Assembly (NCBI GenBank): GCA_023374025.1
Contig: SIJG01000003.1
Span: forward strand, 3,006,416 to 3,070,415
Direction of reading: 5' to 3'
Source: Heterodera schachtii
Lineage: Eukaryota > Nematoda > Chromadorea > Rhabditida > Heteroderidae
DNA: 64,000 nucleotides
Both the position numbers and the translations under genes were made by a program. Under the pieces are notes generated by a model. It had not been told where the DNA came from. It ran no database searches and worked only from the letters and a program-made list of their open reading frames with translations. Shown here piece after piece: positions 1 through 11,214 of the stretch; positions within the stretch are counted from its first letter, which is position 1; each line of letters opens with the position of its first letter.

Positions 1-197
1 ATATTTAATGGTGCTTCAGAATTTTGGCTCCGAGTTTCGATCCGGAAAAAATTCTCGGGTTTTTGTAGTCTCGATTCTTCAAATCCTTCCTGCTGGTTTC
101 TAGGTCTCGACCGACGACCTACGCCTCAGAAACAAATGGGTTTCGAATTAACTCTAAAAAATACGAATACTTTTGCTTAATTTCACATATTTTACAT

Positions 198-735
198 TTT
201 TACAACGCAAAAATTCCTTTATTGCTGTTGATCTGACCCGATCTGCTGATCAAAATCAATCACAAAGTTGCGCGGCCATTCATTCTCTCTCTGTTTTTTC
301 GTCTAAGTGCACGTCAAATGGACACAAAATGACGGGGGCCGGCGGGGGTTGGGGGAAAGCGTTGGGTTGGCAAACATCAAAATTGCGGGGGCACAAATCG
401 CCCCCCGCCGCGGGGGGGGGGGGGCGGTGCAGGGGCGGGGCGCGAGAGAAAGAGGAGCTTTACCGCTCCGGACAATAAAAGGGACCGGACGGTCGAGAGC
501 GAACCGCGCGGGGTCGAGAGCGTTGGGTGCGGGACACGGCGAGTGACCGACTGACCGACCGCGTCGTCGACTAAGACGACGAAGGGCCCTACTACCCGTC
601 CCGTCCTTCGCTCCTCGACCGACTGACCCGCAAAATTTTGGGGCACTCGCCGCCCCCGGGGACAGACTCCGCGCGGGTGATGATGATGATGAGTCCCCAA
701 AAACTCAAAAACATTTGAGTTTTGTTTTTTGAAAT
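198..735. repeat. GC-rich dispersed repeat, copy 1
   Basis: This roughly 0.5-kb block recurs in the same orientation at about 10140-10650. Shared landmarks in order are a TTGATCTG-rich lead-in, CCATTCATT, GCACGTCAAATGGACACAAA, a G/C-homopolymer zone, GGACCGGACGGTCGAGAGCG, GACCGACTGACCCGCAAAAT, a GATGATGATGATGA run, and a closing AACTCAAA...TTTGAGTT hairpin. Open frames exist in several phases in both copies, but none is conserved as protein, so I read it as a non-coding repeat. Confidence 0.75.
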
Positions 736-1106
736 TCTAAATGAAAAATTAAAATTACATGCATTTCTTAAAGGAAACAAAAATTTTTTTATTAAAAACG
801 TTATTTTTTTTTTTACTATTTTTGTTAAAATTTTCAATTAATTAATTTTTGTTTTAAAATCTTATCAGTTTACACCATAAATACTTTAAAATGTTCACAA
901 TTAAATGGAATACAAAAACTTAAAAAAAACAAAATAATTTTCAAAAATTTGACAAATGTCAACTCTCAAAAAAAAATGCGCAAATAAAAAAATACTATAA
1001 TTGTTAAAGTCAATTGAATTTTCAGATATTAAAATAAACACATTAAATTTTACTTTTATCCAATTGTTAATAAAAAAAAGTATGAGAATTGTTGTTTTTG
1101 ATGACT

Positions 1107-1245
1107 AGGGATCGTTTTTTTTATGTAAATACATATTTTTTTCCTGTATTCTCCATAGCCTAATTAGTAGGAAAAACACTTTCTTTTTTGTGTTTGCGGA
1201 CAAAAGTTGATTCGCGATTTTTCTTACATAAAAAAACGATCCCTA
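1107..1245. repeat. Inverted repeat with about 22-bp arms
   Basis: TAGGGATCGTTTTTT at 1107 is matched as its reverse complement by AAAAAACGATCCCTA ending at 1245, with an AT-rich spacer of about 95 bp. It is a small foldback or MITE remnant just downstream of the small gene. Confidence 0.7.
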
Positions 1246-1275
1246 TTGATGACAAATTAGTTAATTTTTTTTTCA

Positions 1276-4200
1276 CTAATCATCCGCCAGTGGCAACAAG
1301 CCGTATTTGGCGCTGATATTGAGCGCACGCTTGGATAGAACTTAAAAAAAATATATATTAAATTTTTACATTAGTATAGAATTTCTATTTGAATTGAACA
1401 TATCAATACAGTAAGTTTATGAAGAGAAAAAATACAGTATTTTTTAAGAAATTATTTTAATGTGGTTTTTTTCAAATTTTAAGGGCTTTCTTTTTTTTAA
1501 ATTAAAACTGAATGTAAGCATATCATCATCAACAGGTTTCATGTTGTGACATTTCATAAATGCGTTGCGCTCTATGAGATAATTAAAATGAAAAATTTTA
1601 ACAAAAAATTTTGTAAATAAAAAAAGAAATTATGTGTATAATTTGTTAAATTCAAAAAATCGAACTTTCAGAGTTTTCTGATCATAACTTTTTTTTAAAT
1701 TTTTTCAAATCCAATTTATTACATGCACAAAGCTTCATCAATTCCTGAACGGTCATTGCAGGACATTCCGAACATATTTTGACCACCTGAATGGCCCTGG
1801 TCAGTTGCAAGTTCGCCTTAAATAGTCAAATAAACAATTAAATGTATGGAAGTTTAAAATTGTTTTGAATCAAATTAAATAATAATTTTGGTATAGGGCC
1901 TGAAAATCATGAAAAACATATTTTTAAATTCGATTTCCATTCACGAGGCTCTAGTTTAAACTATGCTAATCCCCAGATTCGATACAGGGATTTGCGAATG
2001 TCGTTCTGTTGCACTCAAAACCGGATGAGATAAATGAGTTTTTAAGATTTTTTTTTGTTTTAAAAGAATTTTGTTTTCCTTTTTCGATATTTTTGTAAAT
2101 TTATAAATTGAAAAATGTTAATTACTTACTGTTAGTCTCGTGGCAAAAAGGTCTTTTTTACGCCAATCAATTAGTGCACTAATAAATAGCCAAAAAATTG
2201 CCCTGCAATTTTATGTCGAGATAAATTCTGAAAAAATTCCTTCTAAGATAACTTTTGATGCCGATCAAAAGTGTTTTGGACCAACATAAATCAGATCACT
2301 TCTTGATGGTCATCTTAACACCCCTAAATACACTAAAAATTGGGCATTTTTCAAAAATTTTTCCATTCCTTCTTCAAATACCAGAATTTTTGTTTTTCCG
2401 GTTACAACTAGAAAAATTTTCTTACTATGTCCGTTTCGTTCGGCGCAACAGGAAGCCCAACAGTTTGGCCCAAATTCTCCGGAAAATTTCCACCCGTAAC
2501 AACCCGTTGCAATTCTTAAATTTGATACAAAATTATTCTGGCCTGACATAAAATAAAAAAAACGGTGCTAGTGCGTTTTATAAATCCGCCAGCATATGCT
2601 TTTAAAAATCCACTATAAGTTAAATATAATCATGCGTCAAAAGCTATTTTTTATTCGACAAAATGATAATCAGGGCACTCCAAATATGTATATCTAAATA
2701 TTTTCCAAAAAATCGACAAAAAATTTTTTAAAAACATCCCAAAAAATACCAAAAATATTTGCAAAAAATTAAAAAACTGCATAATCAATGCTTTTAGTCG
2801 TTAATCTATTTCTCTTATCTTCCAAAAGTTCTGACATCTATTTTGACCAACTTCGACTTCCTATAGTTGTAAATTTGAACAACAAATCACTAATAAGAAA
2901 TCTGGATTTTCGACTTTTGTTCAAATTCGAGTTAGGGATTAGAAACTGATCAAAATAAATGTCAGATTCATGGACTTTTCATAAAAACAAATTTTTTTAT
3001 AAAATTTATTTCTTGCTAAGGCGCCAAAAGGTGGGCGCGAAAACGAACATTTCTCGAGTTCAATTAATGGAAAGAATGTAAAATATATTTTTAAAAACTT
3101 ATATGTATATTAAACGAATTTTTTTTTTGAACTCGGTGACGAAGTGTACACTTTGAATTAGGGTTCAGCCCCGACATGTTTCGGGGAATTACGAAAGTCG
3201 TAAATTGCACTTGAAATAAGATGGAAGTACCTTTAAATGAGTTTTTAAGACTTTTTTGTTCTGGACTTTTTCTTTTTGTGTTTTTTTAGACTTTTTATGA
3301 AAATTTCCTCCCCGACGAAGGTGTTGCTCCCCGACATTTTTTAAATTTCTCCAGCCATCCCCGACAAATTCTTTCGGGGAATTTCCTCCCCGTTCCCCGA
3401 CATTTTTTACCCCGAGGCTCGGGGCTGAACCCGTAAATGGTCAGTTCCCGTCACTCATATAATCCCAATCCATAATTATTATGATGCTGTTAGTTTTCGT
3501 CAGTGATTGATTTGAACAATAAAATTCTGGTTTTAAAACTTTGCTTTATATGGTATACCGTAATTACTGGATTATAGCCCCATTAATTAAAGTCCCCCTT
3601 TCGAGGGGGGGGGGGGGTGAAAAATAGAGCCCCACGGGGGCTCTATTCCAGTAAATACGGTAAGTCTCGTGAAATTTTGAAAATTAAAATGATATGCACA
3701 GGCTCTTATATATTTTGAAGAGATTTTTTGAATTCTGCGACAAGAGCCTGCAGGTTCGCATCTTGGCACCTAAACCCGGCAATTGTTAGCAGCAGGGTTT
3801 TCGCACGCGATTCAAGAATCTTATCAAGAAATTTTGTTGTTTTTGAGTGCAGTCCAGCAAAGAGATATTTTGTACATGTATAAAAAAGGGTAAATATTGA
3901 TCATAGGCTCCAAACTCAAAAATGCTTAAAAACGGTCAGAATCGATGTAAAAAGGTTTGAAATGGATAGGAAAAATAGAATTAGGGGCGCGCTTGCCCTT
4001 TTTCAGGATGAAAAGTGCCGAAAATGGAGTGCCAAACTCAGCTGGGACTCAAGTGACCGCACTATAAAAGCACTCAAAAGTTCAAACCTTTTTACATCGA
4101 TTCTGACCGTTTTTAAGCATCTTTGAGTTTGGCCTATGATCAATATTTTCCAAAAAAAGTAAAAGCGATAAAATTTAGTGTTAAAAATTTTCATCATTTT

Positions 4201-5781
4201 TTAAATTTTATATGCAAATTAGGATATTAAATATTAATTCATATGTAAATTGTATTGAAAAAATCATTTAAATCTCTGCCGAAATCAACCCCTGTTGAAA
4301 AAAAACACCTGCTGGTATGATTATTATGGTGTCACGCATTTTACCTATTTAAAAATATTTGTTTGTTTTGGCACACACACACAAAAATTTTTTCTACCCC
4401 AAAAAGTTAGTTTAAAAAACACCTATGACCAAACGTTCGGACTCCATTCGCTTTAGATCGGTAAAAAATTCCATATCATTTGTCGGAATTCGATCAATGT
4501 TGCTCAAAATGGCACGTGCAGCGGAGACGCAATTCTTGGCCTGAAAATATTCCTATCTTTACATATATGTGTACATAAATTTATAAAAAAAAATATATAA
4601 GCAAGGTTCGGATTGAATAAAATTTCGGTACTTCCGGGTTTTGCCACCCCCCATGAAATTTTATTTCTAATAATTTCTTCTAGGCTGATTTTTGATGCTG
4701 ATCACGAATCTGACCTTTATTTTTAGCCATAACGTATTTTACGTGAGTTACGTGAAATTTTACGTGAAAAATTTAAAAATAAAAAATTAATTAGGCAGAA
4801 TAAAGGCAAAAATTTCGTAAAACCTCGTCAAAAAAACATCATTGATGGCTTTTAATTTGTTTCTTTATATTTAAGTCAGTTTTGAACCAAAAGTGCGAAA
4901 CTAGAAAAAATTTGAAGTTTTGACTTTTGGTTCGAATTTGGGTTCATGATTCGAATTGGAAATTTCACGTAACTCACGTAAAATACGTTATGGCTAAAAA
5001 TAAAGGCCAGATTCGTGATCAGCATCAAAAATCAGCCTAGAAAAAAGTATTTTAAAAAAACCAGGGGGGGGAGTGGCAAAACCCGGAAGTACCAAAATTT
5101 GCAAAAATTGCATTTACAAAACAGACGGCAAAAATAAAATGAAATTTAATGTTGTTTTTCGGTTAAAAACCCAATTCGCAGTTTTTTGTCAAAAAATCTT
5201 GTTATTATTTCATAACTAGGGCATCTACTTTTAGTTAGAAAAAATCTCAAAGTAATTATCTAAAATAGTTAGGAAAAAGCCAAAAAAATAATAAATCTTG
5301 GAAAAGATTCATAAAAAATTGTTAATCACTAAAAATCGCGGTCTTATTTATAAGTGAAGGAGGAGGAGGATATTTTTCAAAATTTATAAATTTATTTAAT
5401 ATTAAATTAAAAATAAATTTCGCCATTTATTTTTTTTAACAATTTTATGTGAAATATTATTTAAAGTTATTGCTTCGCGATTAGATAATTACCAAAAATG
5501 TTATACACAAAAATTCCAAAAGGAAAAATTTCTTTGTGATTTATTATGTTTGCTTTTTAACTGAATTTATAGTTAAGCTTTTCCAAATTAAATTTAGTAG
5601 GCTAAATTGTTTTAATAATTCTCACCAAATTTCCAATCTGTATTAGCCAATTTCCCATATGTTTGAGCAGAAAATGATCAAACACAATGGACACACGAAG
5701 CTGTGCCCATTTTTTGTGGAAGCGTACAAAACAAATTGCTTCAAAAAGCAATTCATTTGGGAGACGCAAATTTGTTGGCAT
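1276..5781 (-). CDS. Small five-exon gene B of a tandem pair; product unknown, N-terminus F-box-like
   Basis: Spliced model (minus strand): exons 5781-5626, 4540-4423, 2514-2426, 1816-1723 and 1340-1276, 522 nt, 173 aa, TAG stop. All junctions are GT-AG and phases agree (0, 1, 0, 1). The first exon begins with ATG and has an LPNELLFEAI motif like F-box helix 1, followed by a W-x-x-LRVS stretch; F-box identity is only a suggestion. The third exon reads GGNFPENLGQTVGLPVAP, the fourth TRAIQVVKICSECPAMTVQ, the fifth LSKRALNISAKYGL. These three match the last exons of the upstream neighbour in length, phase and sequence, which is the main evidence that both are real. I do not recognise the C-terminal domain. 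Long introns (to 1.9 kb) carry foldback repeats. No signal peptide or membrane segment is apparent. The joining of the first exon is the least certain part. Confidence 0.75.
3161..3432. repeat. Foldback/MITE with 14-bp perfect TIRs (CCCCGA family)
   Basis: GGGTTCAGCCCCGA at 3161 is mirrored by TCGGGGCTGAACCC ending at 3432. The interior repeats CCCCGACA and TCGGGGAA. Related CCCCGA/TCGGGG-rich patches occur at about 7650-7780, 21210-21300 and 26170-26560. It sits in an intron of the small gene. Confidence 0.75.
3556..3662. repeat. Short MITE-like element with TACCGTA termini
   Basis: TACCGTAATTACTGGA at the left end pairs with TCCAGTAAATACGGTA at the right end, one mismatch over 16 bp. The interior has a poly-G run between TCGAG and a GGGGCTCTAT arm that pairs with ATAGCCCC. 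A relative with an AAATACGGTA end lies at about 10879-10983. Confidence 0.7.
3897..4143. repeat. Foldback element with roughly 60-bp arms
   Basis: The arm starting TGATCATAGGCTCCAAACTC at 3898 is matched in reverse complement by the arm ending GAGTTTGGCCTATGATCA at 4142. The shared core includes ACGGTCAGAATCGATGTAAA. The spacer is about 120 bp. It is intronic and would form a long hairpin in the pre-mRNA. Confidence 0.8.
4621..5099. repeat. Large foldback element, arms over 100 bp
   Basis: Left arm: GGTACTTCCGGGTTTTGCCA, then GGCTGATTTTTGATGCTGAT, then TAACGTATTTTACGTGAG. The right arm repeats these in reverse complement, ending TGGCAAAACCCGGAAGTACC. The arms are nearly identical over long stretches, so this is a recent insertion in the intron between the first two exons of the small gene. 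Confidence 0.8.
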
Positions 5782-5838
5782 TTTTTAAGGAAATGACTTA
5801 CTCTTATTCACCAGATTGGACCAATTGTGTAATTGAAA

Positions 5839-5970
5839 GATAATTAAGTTGGGATGTTCACTGGGTAATTAGGAGATAATTAAGTTGGGATGTTCACTGG
5901 GTAATTAGGAGATAATTAAGTTGGGATGTTCACTGGGTAATTAGGAGATAATTAAGTTGGGTTGTTCCAT
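5839..5970. repeat. 36-bp tandem repeat, about 3.5 copies
   Basis: The unit GATAATTAAGTTGGGATGTT plus CACTGGGTAATTAGGA repeats with its start at 5839, 5875, 5911 and 5947, an exact 36-bp period with near-identical units. It lies about 60 bp upstream of the ATG of small gene B, between the two small genes. Confidence 0.9.
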
Positions 5971-6534
5971 CTCTTATCTATGTGAGCTAAGGACCGATCC
6001 ATCACGAAAAAAAATAAATAATATTAATTGATGAAAAAAAAACCAATGATTTTATTGGTACTAAAGATTTGTACTTTATTTTACTCAATTTCGATCTTTA
6101 TGTACATGCTTTAGCCATTGCCTTTTTAAATTTTCTCCCGGAGGCATCTGTCGGCACCGGGGACTCTCAAATTTTCTTTGGCATTTCTAAATAACATTTA
6201 CATTTAAATTAAAAAAAAAATTTTCCACGACCATTTAAAGGAAGATTTTTAACTAAAAATAATCCCAATTTAGGCATTTTAAAATTCTGCTCTCGAAAAT
6301 TTGATCATAATAACTTTTTTCAATGGAAATATAATATAATAAACACAATTGATAACATCTCAAAAGAATTCAGTTCTTTAATAATTTGTATGGTCTTCAA
6401 AAATAATTGATTTGCTTACTCAAAAAAAAAATTAGCAAAAAATCAAACATATTTTGTTTTGTTAACACTTTCATTAATAATCCGAGGCAATTTATTCAAA
6501 TGTTCGTGTAAATAAATTAAAATTGGATGGCACA

Positions 6535-6830
6535 TCTTTAAAATAAATTATGGCACTTTTAGAAAATAGATGATGAGACATTTTAAAAATAGATTATGAC
6601 ACATTTTTAAACGGATGATGAGACATTTTAAAATTAGATTATAGCAAATTTTAAAAATAGATTATGGCAAATAAAAATAGATTATGGCAAATTATGATGA
6701 TTACAGATTTTTATAATAGATTATGGCACATTTAAAAAATAGATTATTGCAAATTTAGGTGATGACAGATTTTAAAAATAGATTATGGCAAATTTTTAAA
6801 ATATGATGGCACATTTTTCAGTCCTTCATC
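6535..6830. repeat. Irregular tandem repeat built on ATAGATTATGGCA
   Basis: About ten degenerate copies of an AT-rich unit (ATTATGGCAAATTTTAAAAATAG-like, 20-40 bp) end just before the stop codon of small gene A. The array would form the start of that gene's 3' UTR. Confidence 0.75.
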
Positions 6831-6834
6831 GTTC

Positions 6835-8420
6835 TCACCACAAATCTTCGTCATCCTGCGCAATTCCATAATTGACCGAAATCTCATTTGCACGTTTTGA
6901 CAGAACTTTAAAAATTAAATGCTTTTTAAAAATGTATTTGAAAAAGAACAAAAAAAAAGAACTTTGAAAAACAGATTAAAATTTTAGAAGATTATATTTT
7001 AATGAAAAATAATTAAGTAATTAAAAAAACAAAATGTGCTTTGACAGAATGGCCAAAGTTATGCAAATTTGTACGGATGGTATAAATAAATTTTTTAAAT
7101 TTCAAATTTTTATTTTTGGACAAAAAGCAAATTTGGGACGGAGCCGGAGGCCAAAAATTTTCCGAATAAAATTCCAATGTATGACCGGCCAAATATGGAA
7201 CCCAAACTCGAGTGTTTTACAGGGAGAATTTAATAGAAGACAAATTTTGCTTGAACATATTGTGTAATAAGCTAATAAGAATGAGGCATTATTGTTGATA
7301 AATTTTGAAAGAAGTAAATGTTTTTGATTAAATTATTTTAAAAAATCAAAAAAAAAAATTTATATTTGAAATAATAAATTTGAAATAATTTACAGGCTTT
7401 AAGTGCCACCAATTGTTCAACGGTTGTCGCCGGCGCCTCTCCACATTTTTGTACGGCCTGTATGATTTTGTTCAGCAGTGCTTTGGTCTTAAATGTTTAA
7501 AACCGCAGTGGGAATTAGCTTAATTTTGTTTTTAGACTTTTGAAATAAGCCTCGATATCAGCTGACTTTTACGAATATTTAAATTAATTTGACTGATCAA
7601 ATGAGATGCTGGTCATTATTACAGGGTTTGAAGTGATTAAAATAGGATTCCTTCCCGACCCCATTCGGGAAACAGAGAATGTCGTAAATTTTAAATTTCT
7701 CAGCTATCCCCGGCAAATTTTGCCGGGGAATTTCCTCCCGATTGCCCAATTTTTTTCTTGCCAAGATTCGGGGACCAAGCCAAAAGCTGCTAATTTGCAA
7801 TTGTAAAAAAATATGCCTCACAGAACTGAAATTTATTAAAGATGCCATTCTTCCATTCATCTTTTCCAAAAAAAAAATAATTATTTTTTAATTTTAATTG
7901 TTTCAAGAAATATTTTTTATTCAAACTATAAATTCATTCAAAAAAAATTTGTTCAATAATTTTATGAGTTTCAAACATTAAATTCGCATAAATAAATGTT
8001 AATGTACTCAGTTTTTCCGCCCAATTTTTATTTAAAAAAATACACAATTAAATTTTAATAACATACAAAATCCGGATGGTTTTCTGCCAGTGGCAGACCG
8101 ACGCTTTGAAAAACATTTGGCGGAAAATTTCCGGCCTCAACATACGCCTTCAAATCTAAACATTTGAAAGCATTTTTTATTAAAATAATTTTAGCAAAAA
8201 ATGTAGTAATTGTGCTAAAATAATTTTTAAAATAGTAAAACAATTTTTTCTCCAAATGTTCAATTGCGCTTAATTACTCTCCTGCTTTAACATTAATTAA
8301 AAATTTTTTGTAATTTTTATTAAATAAAATTATTATAAATCATAAGTGAATTTGAATTTTACCATGATAGAAACGCTGCGCTTCCAACCGTTTCGGTTCA
8401 CCCCAAATTTGGATTGGCAT
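6835..8420 (-). CDS. Small four-exon gene A of the tandem pair; product unknown
   Basis: Spliced model (minus strand): exons 8420-8363, 8155-8067, 7487-7394 and 6905-6835, 312 nt, 103 aa, TGA stop; all introns GT-AG with phases 1, 0, 1. It opens MPIQIWGEPKRLEAQRF; later exons carry GNFPPNVFQSVGLPLAEN, TKALLNKIIQAVQKCGEAP and FLSKRANEISVNYGI. The 89- and 94-nt exons equal those of gene B in length, phase and sequence pattern, so the pair arose by duplication. The C-terminal block has the feel of two amphipathic helices. I do not recognise the family. The frame stays open a little upstream of the ATG (TYEKTHK...), after CACTGAG that could be an acceptor, so an unseen 5' exon equivalent to gene B's first exon is possible. 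Its last residues are acidic (AQDDEDL). Confidence 0.72.
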
Positions 8421-10139
8421 TTTGTGTGTCTTTTCATATGTAATAATCTCAGTGAATCACCAGAACAAGCGCTACTAATCACTTCAAAACCCATTTATTT
8501 TGGCGGAGGATTGGACAAATGGTAATTAGCTAATAATTAATGCTTTTCCCTCCTATGTCTGTGAGGTGGAATCATTGACGCAAAGCCCGAAATTAATTTA
8601 CCAGCATTTCTTTTTCGTCGTCCATATTAATGAGAGGGGACTTTCGATGATTAGCTAAATTAAAAAAAAAAGTTATGAATAATAATTGAATTTCTATGTT
8701 TGGGGATATAGGATGAGTACGGAGGATGGATCAATTCCAAAGTCGTGATTTTTGTGGTCACAATAGTCACCACATTTCGCTACCGTACCCTGATTACCAT
8801 CCCATTTGTGGGGGTGGATGGGGGGGGGGGATAGTAGAGGCCTAAACGCAGGAAAAACAAGTTTTTATTCCATATTTCGTGTTTATGTATGTCTTTCTTT
8901 ATGCATCCATATTGTGGCATTATATCCATGTTTTATGGCCGTATTATGGCATTTTTTCAAAAACTCTATTAGAATGGTCCTTTTCATCTAACCTTTTTGA
9001 CCACTAAGGACGTGAAATTTTGCGAAAATTTTTTTTTTAGATTTAAAAAATATTTTACGGTTTTAGGCCCATATTTTATGGCCATCTTTCGCGATTTGAT
9101 ATCCAATTTTTCGAAGCCTAATGATTAGAAAAAGAAAAGCAAAAATTGAAAAGCTCACGGAGCAATGAATAAAGAAAGCACTGGCTGGAAGAGGGGGGAT
9201 GGGCGGGGGGAGAAGCTGAGATGTGAATTTTATAACACCGCAAAATGAAGTTGTTAAAATAAAAATGTACCAACCCCTGCTGAGGGGTGATCCGCCGCGG
9301 GGCGATTCCCTTTTCTCCGTCCTTCCCCCGCCCCCCCCCCCTTCGTTTCCAAGAACAAAAAAAAACATCTCTCATAATCAGTCCAATCATTTTCCCTTGT
9401 CCTAAAGGAAGAAAAAGAACAGTTGGCCAATTCCGTTCCATTAGCAACATTAAGTGTTACACCATCATCATTACATTGCTGCGGGCTGCTTCATTCACAG
9501 TCTCTTTAAACTTTCCGTTCATCCCTTTCTCATGTGCTTTTTACTCCCTGACTTTCCCCCCCCCCCCCCCCCCCCCCCCGTCGACTCGGAGCGGCTCCCG
9601 GACAATCCGTCAGTGATGGACAATCCGTCTTTTTTGAATTACGTGAAATCCCTATATTAGCATACAAATTTTATTTAAAAAAAAACTACCGTAATTTTGA
9701 GTTTTTTTTTTCTTTGCGGTTTTCAATGTTAGCATTCTTTTGTTTGCTTAATTAGTTATCACAATAGCTTACAACTACATATCACTGCAAACTTTAGAGA
9801 TTTTGAATGATATTATGTTTTATTAACGAAGAAAAAGTTGTCAAATTTTGGTAAAATGAGAGGTCTGCGTGATGTTAGGTGCCGCTCGGAAAAATTTCTA
9901 AAAATTTTAATGCTATATGTTAAGAAAATTGCTTAGAATTTTCAAAAAATGCTAAAATTTCGTTGTCTAATGAGTTTTTTTTCAGCGATATTTTTGTGCT
10001 TAATTTTGTGCCAAATGGTGGTCTCATAATCCGTTCAGCATTTGAGCAACTCGGAAGTTTTGAAAATTAATATGCAAAGAAAATATGTAATATACCACAT
10101 ATACCAAATTCATACACTTCATATACACAGGTAAATTTC
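8421..10139. other. Intergenic stretch without supportable gene
   Basis: AT-rich DNA with a G-rich patch (about 8805-8830) and a mixed purine/pyrimidine patch at 9180-9350. Open frames of 60-110 codons around 9063-9660 overlap in several phases over homopolymers and have no splice logic. It is the likely shared upstream region of small gene A (leftward) and the bHLH-PAS gene (rightward); I see no clear promoter motif. Confidence 0.55.
9556..9579. repeat. Poly-C tract, 24 bp
   Basis: An uninterrupted run of C, GGGG-forming on the opposite strand. Comparable runs lie at 16741-16762, 21515-21534, 22828-22851, 23404-23424, 26880-26910 and 28601-28618. Confidence 0.95.
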
Positions 10140-10650
10140 CCTTCCTGTTGATCTGCTGACCCTATCACTCGATCTGCTTACTGATCAATCAGTTTCGCCA
10201 GCCATTCATTTTCTCTCCTTTTTTTTGGTTTAATTGCACGTCAAATGGACACAAAATGACGGGGGCGGAGGGGGGGGGAAAGCGTTGGGTTGGCAAACAT
10301 CAAAAATTGCGGAGCACAAATCGCCCCCGCCCGCCGGGGTGGGGGCGGGGCGGGGCGGGAGAGAAAGAGGCGCCTTACCGCCCCGGACAATAAGAGGGAC
10401 CGGACGGTCGAGAGCGAACCGCGCGGGGTCGAGAGCGGTAGGTACGCGGACACAGCGAGTGACCGATTGACCGACCGCGCCGCTGGCGACGACGACAAAG
10501 CGCCTGTCACCCGTCCGTCGCTCCTCGACCGACTGACCCGCAAAATTTTGGGGCACTCGCCGCCCCCGGGGACAGACTCCGCGCGGGTGATGATGATGAT
10601 GACGATGAGTCCCCAAAAACTCAAAAAATGTTTGAGTTTTGTTTTGTTTG
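10140..10650. repeat. GC-rich dispersed repeat, copy 2
   Basis: Same-orientation relative of the block at 198-735. It shares GCACGTCAAATGGACACAAA, the GGACCGGACGGTCGAGAGCG core, GACCGACTGACCCGCAAAAT, GGGGCACTCGCCGCCCCCGG, a GATGATGATG run and the closing hairpin of AACTCAAA with TTTGAGTT. G/C-run lengths and small indels differ, so the frames shift between copies, which argues against coding. The two copies bracket the small-gene pair. Confidence 0.8.
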
Positions 10651-10878
10651 TTTGTTTGGGAGGGGGGGGGGAGGCGGACAAATGGACGACGGACGGACGG
10701 AGGATTAAATTTTGTCGGGATCATCTCGTGGAGGGCGCCGGCGGGGCGACGGAAGATCCCTCCACTCGCACCGCTTTTCCTTCATTCATTTTTCGTCCCA
10801 ATTTGCTTGACACAGACGTTTGAAGCGTTTCTCTGTAAGGTGACGAGCTGCCAGTAATTAGCCATTTCATTAAATGCC

Positions 10879-10983
10879 ATATTTCCTGAAATAAAGCCTC
10901 GCCCAGTTACAATTTTCAGCCCCTCTCGAAAGGGGGGCGGTTTAATTTAGGGGGGGGAGGCCTTTAATTTAGGAAATACGGTA
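10879..10983. repeat. MITE-like inverted repeat ending in AAATACGGTA
   Basis: ATTTCCTGAAATAAAGCC at the left is an imperfect reverse complement of GGCCTTTAATTTAGGAAAT at the right, with a CCCCTCTCGAAAGGGG hairpin between. Further TACGGTA-ended fragments follow to about 11130. It resembles the element at 3556-3662. Confidence 0.6.
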
Positions 10984-11214
10984 GAGAACTCTAATTTAAG
11001 ATGGCGTGGCTTTATTGTAGGAAAATGGTAGCGGCTCAAATTTAGGGGGCGGGAAGGGGATGACAGTATTTTAGTGAATACGGTAGTTGCTTATTGTTAG
11101 TCTGATCGGAACTTGTTTCAAACGAATACGGTAATTCAGGAAAACTAAACACAGTAAATTATACTGTTTATTTGCGTTTTAGCGCTGTTTAACCGCTAAT
11201 TGTGAGGAGAGTTA

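Larger units (their letters stand above)
1..1275. other. Non-coding 3' flank of the small-gene pair
   Basis: No supportable exon. The stretch holds one copy of a GC-rich dispersed repeat (about 198-735), then AT-rich DNA with A and T runs and a small inverted repeat. A TTTATT at about 788-793 is AATAAA on the minus strand and could be the poly(A) signal of the small gene ending at 1276, but it is 480 bp away and motifs of this kind are common in this AT-rich DNA. Confidence 0.6.

Noticed and set aside
7034..7267. 77-codon plus-strand frame inside a small-gene intron
   Set aside because: AT-rich, F/K/I-heavy, no motif, opposite to the spliced gene it lies in.
10230..10823. Overlapping 146-177-codon frames in the GC-rich repeat
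   Set aside because: The sister copy at 198-735 has indels that shift every frame, so no protein is conserved.
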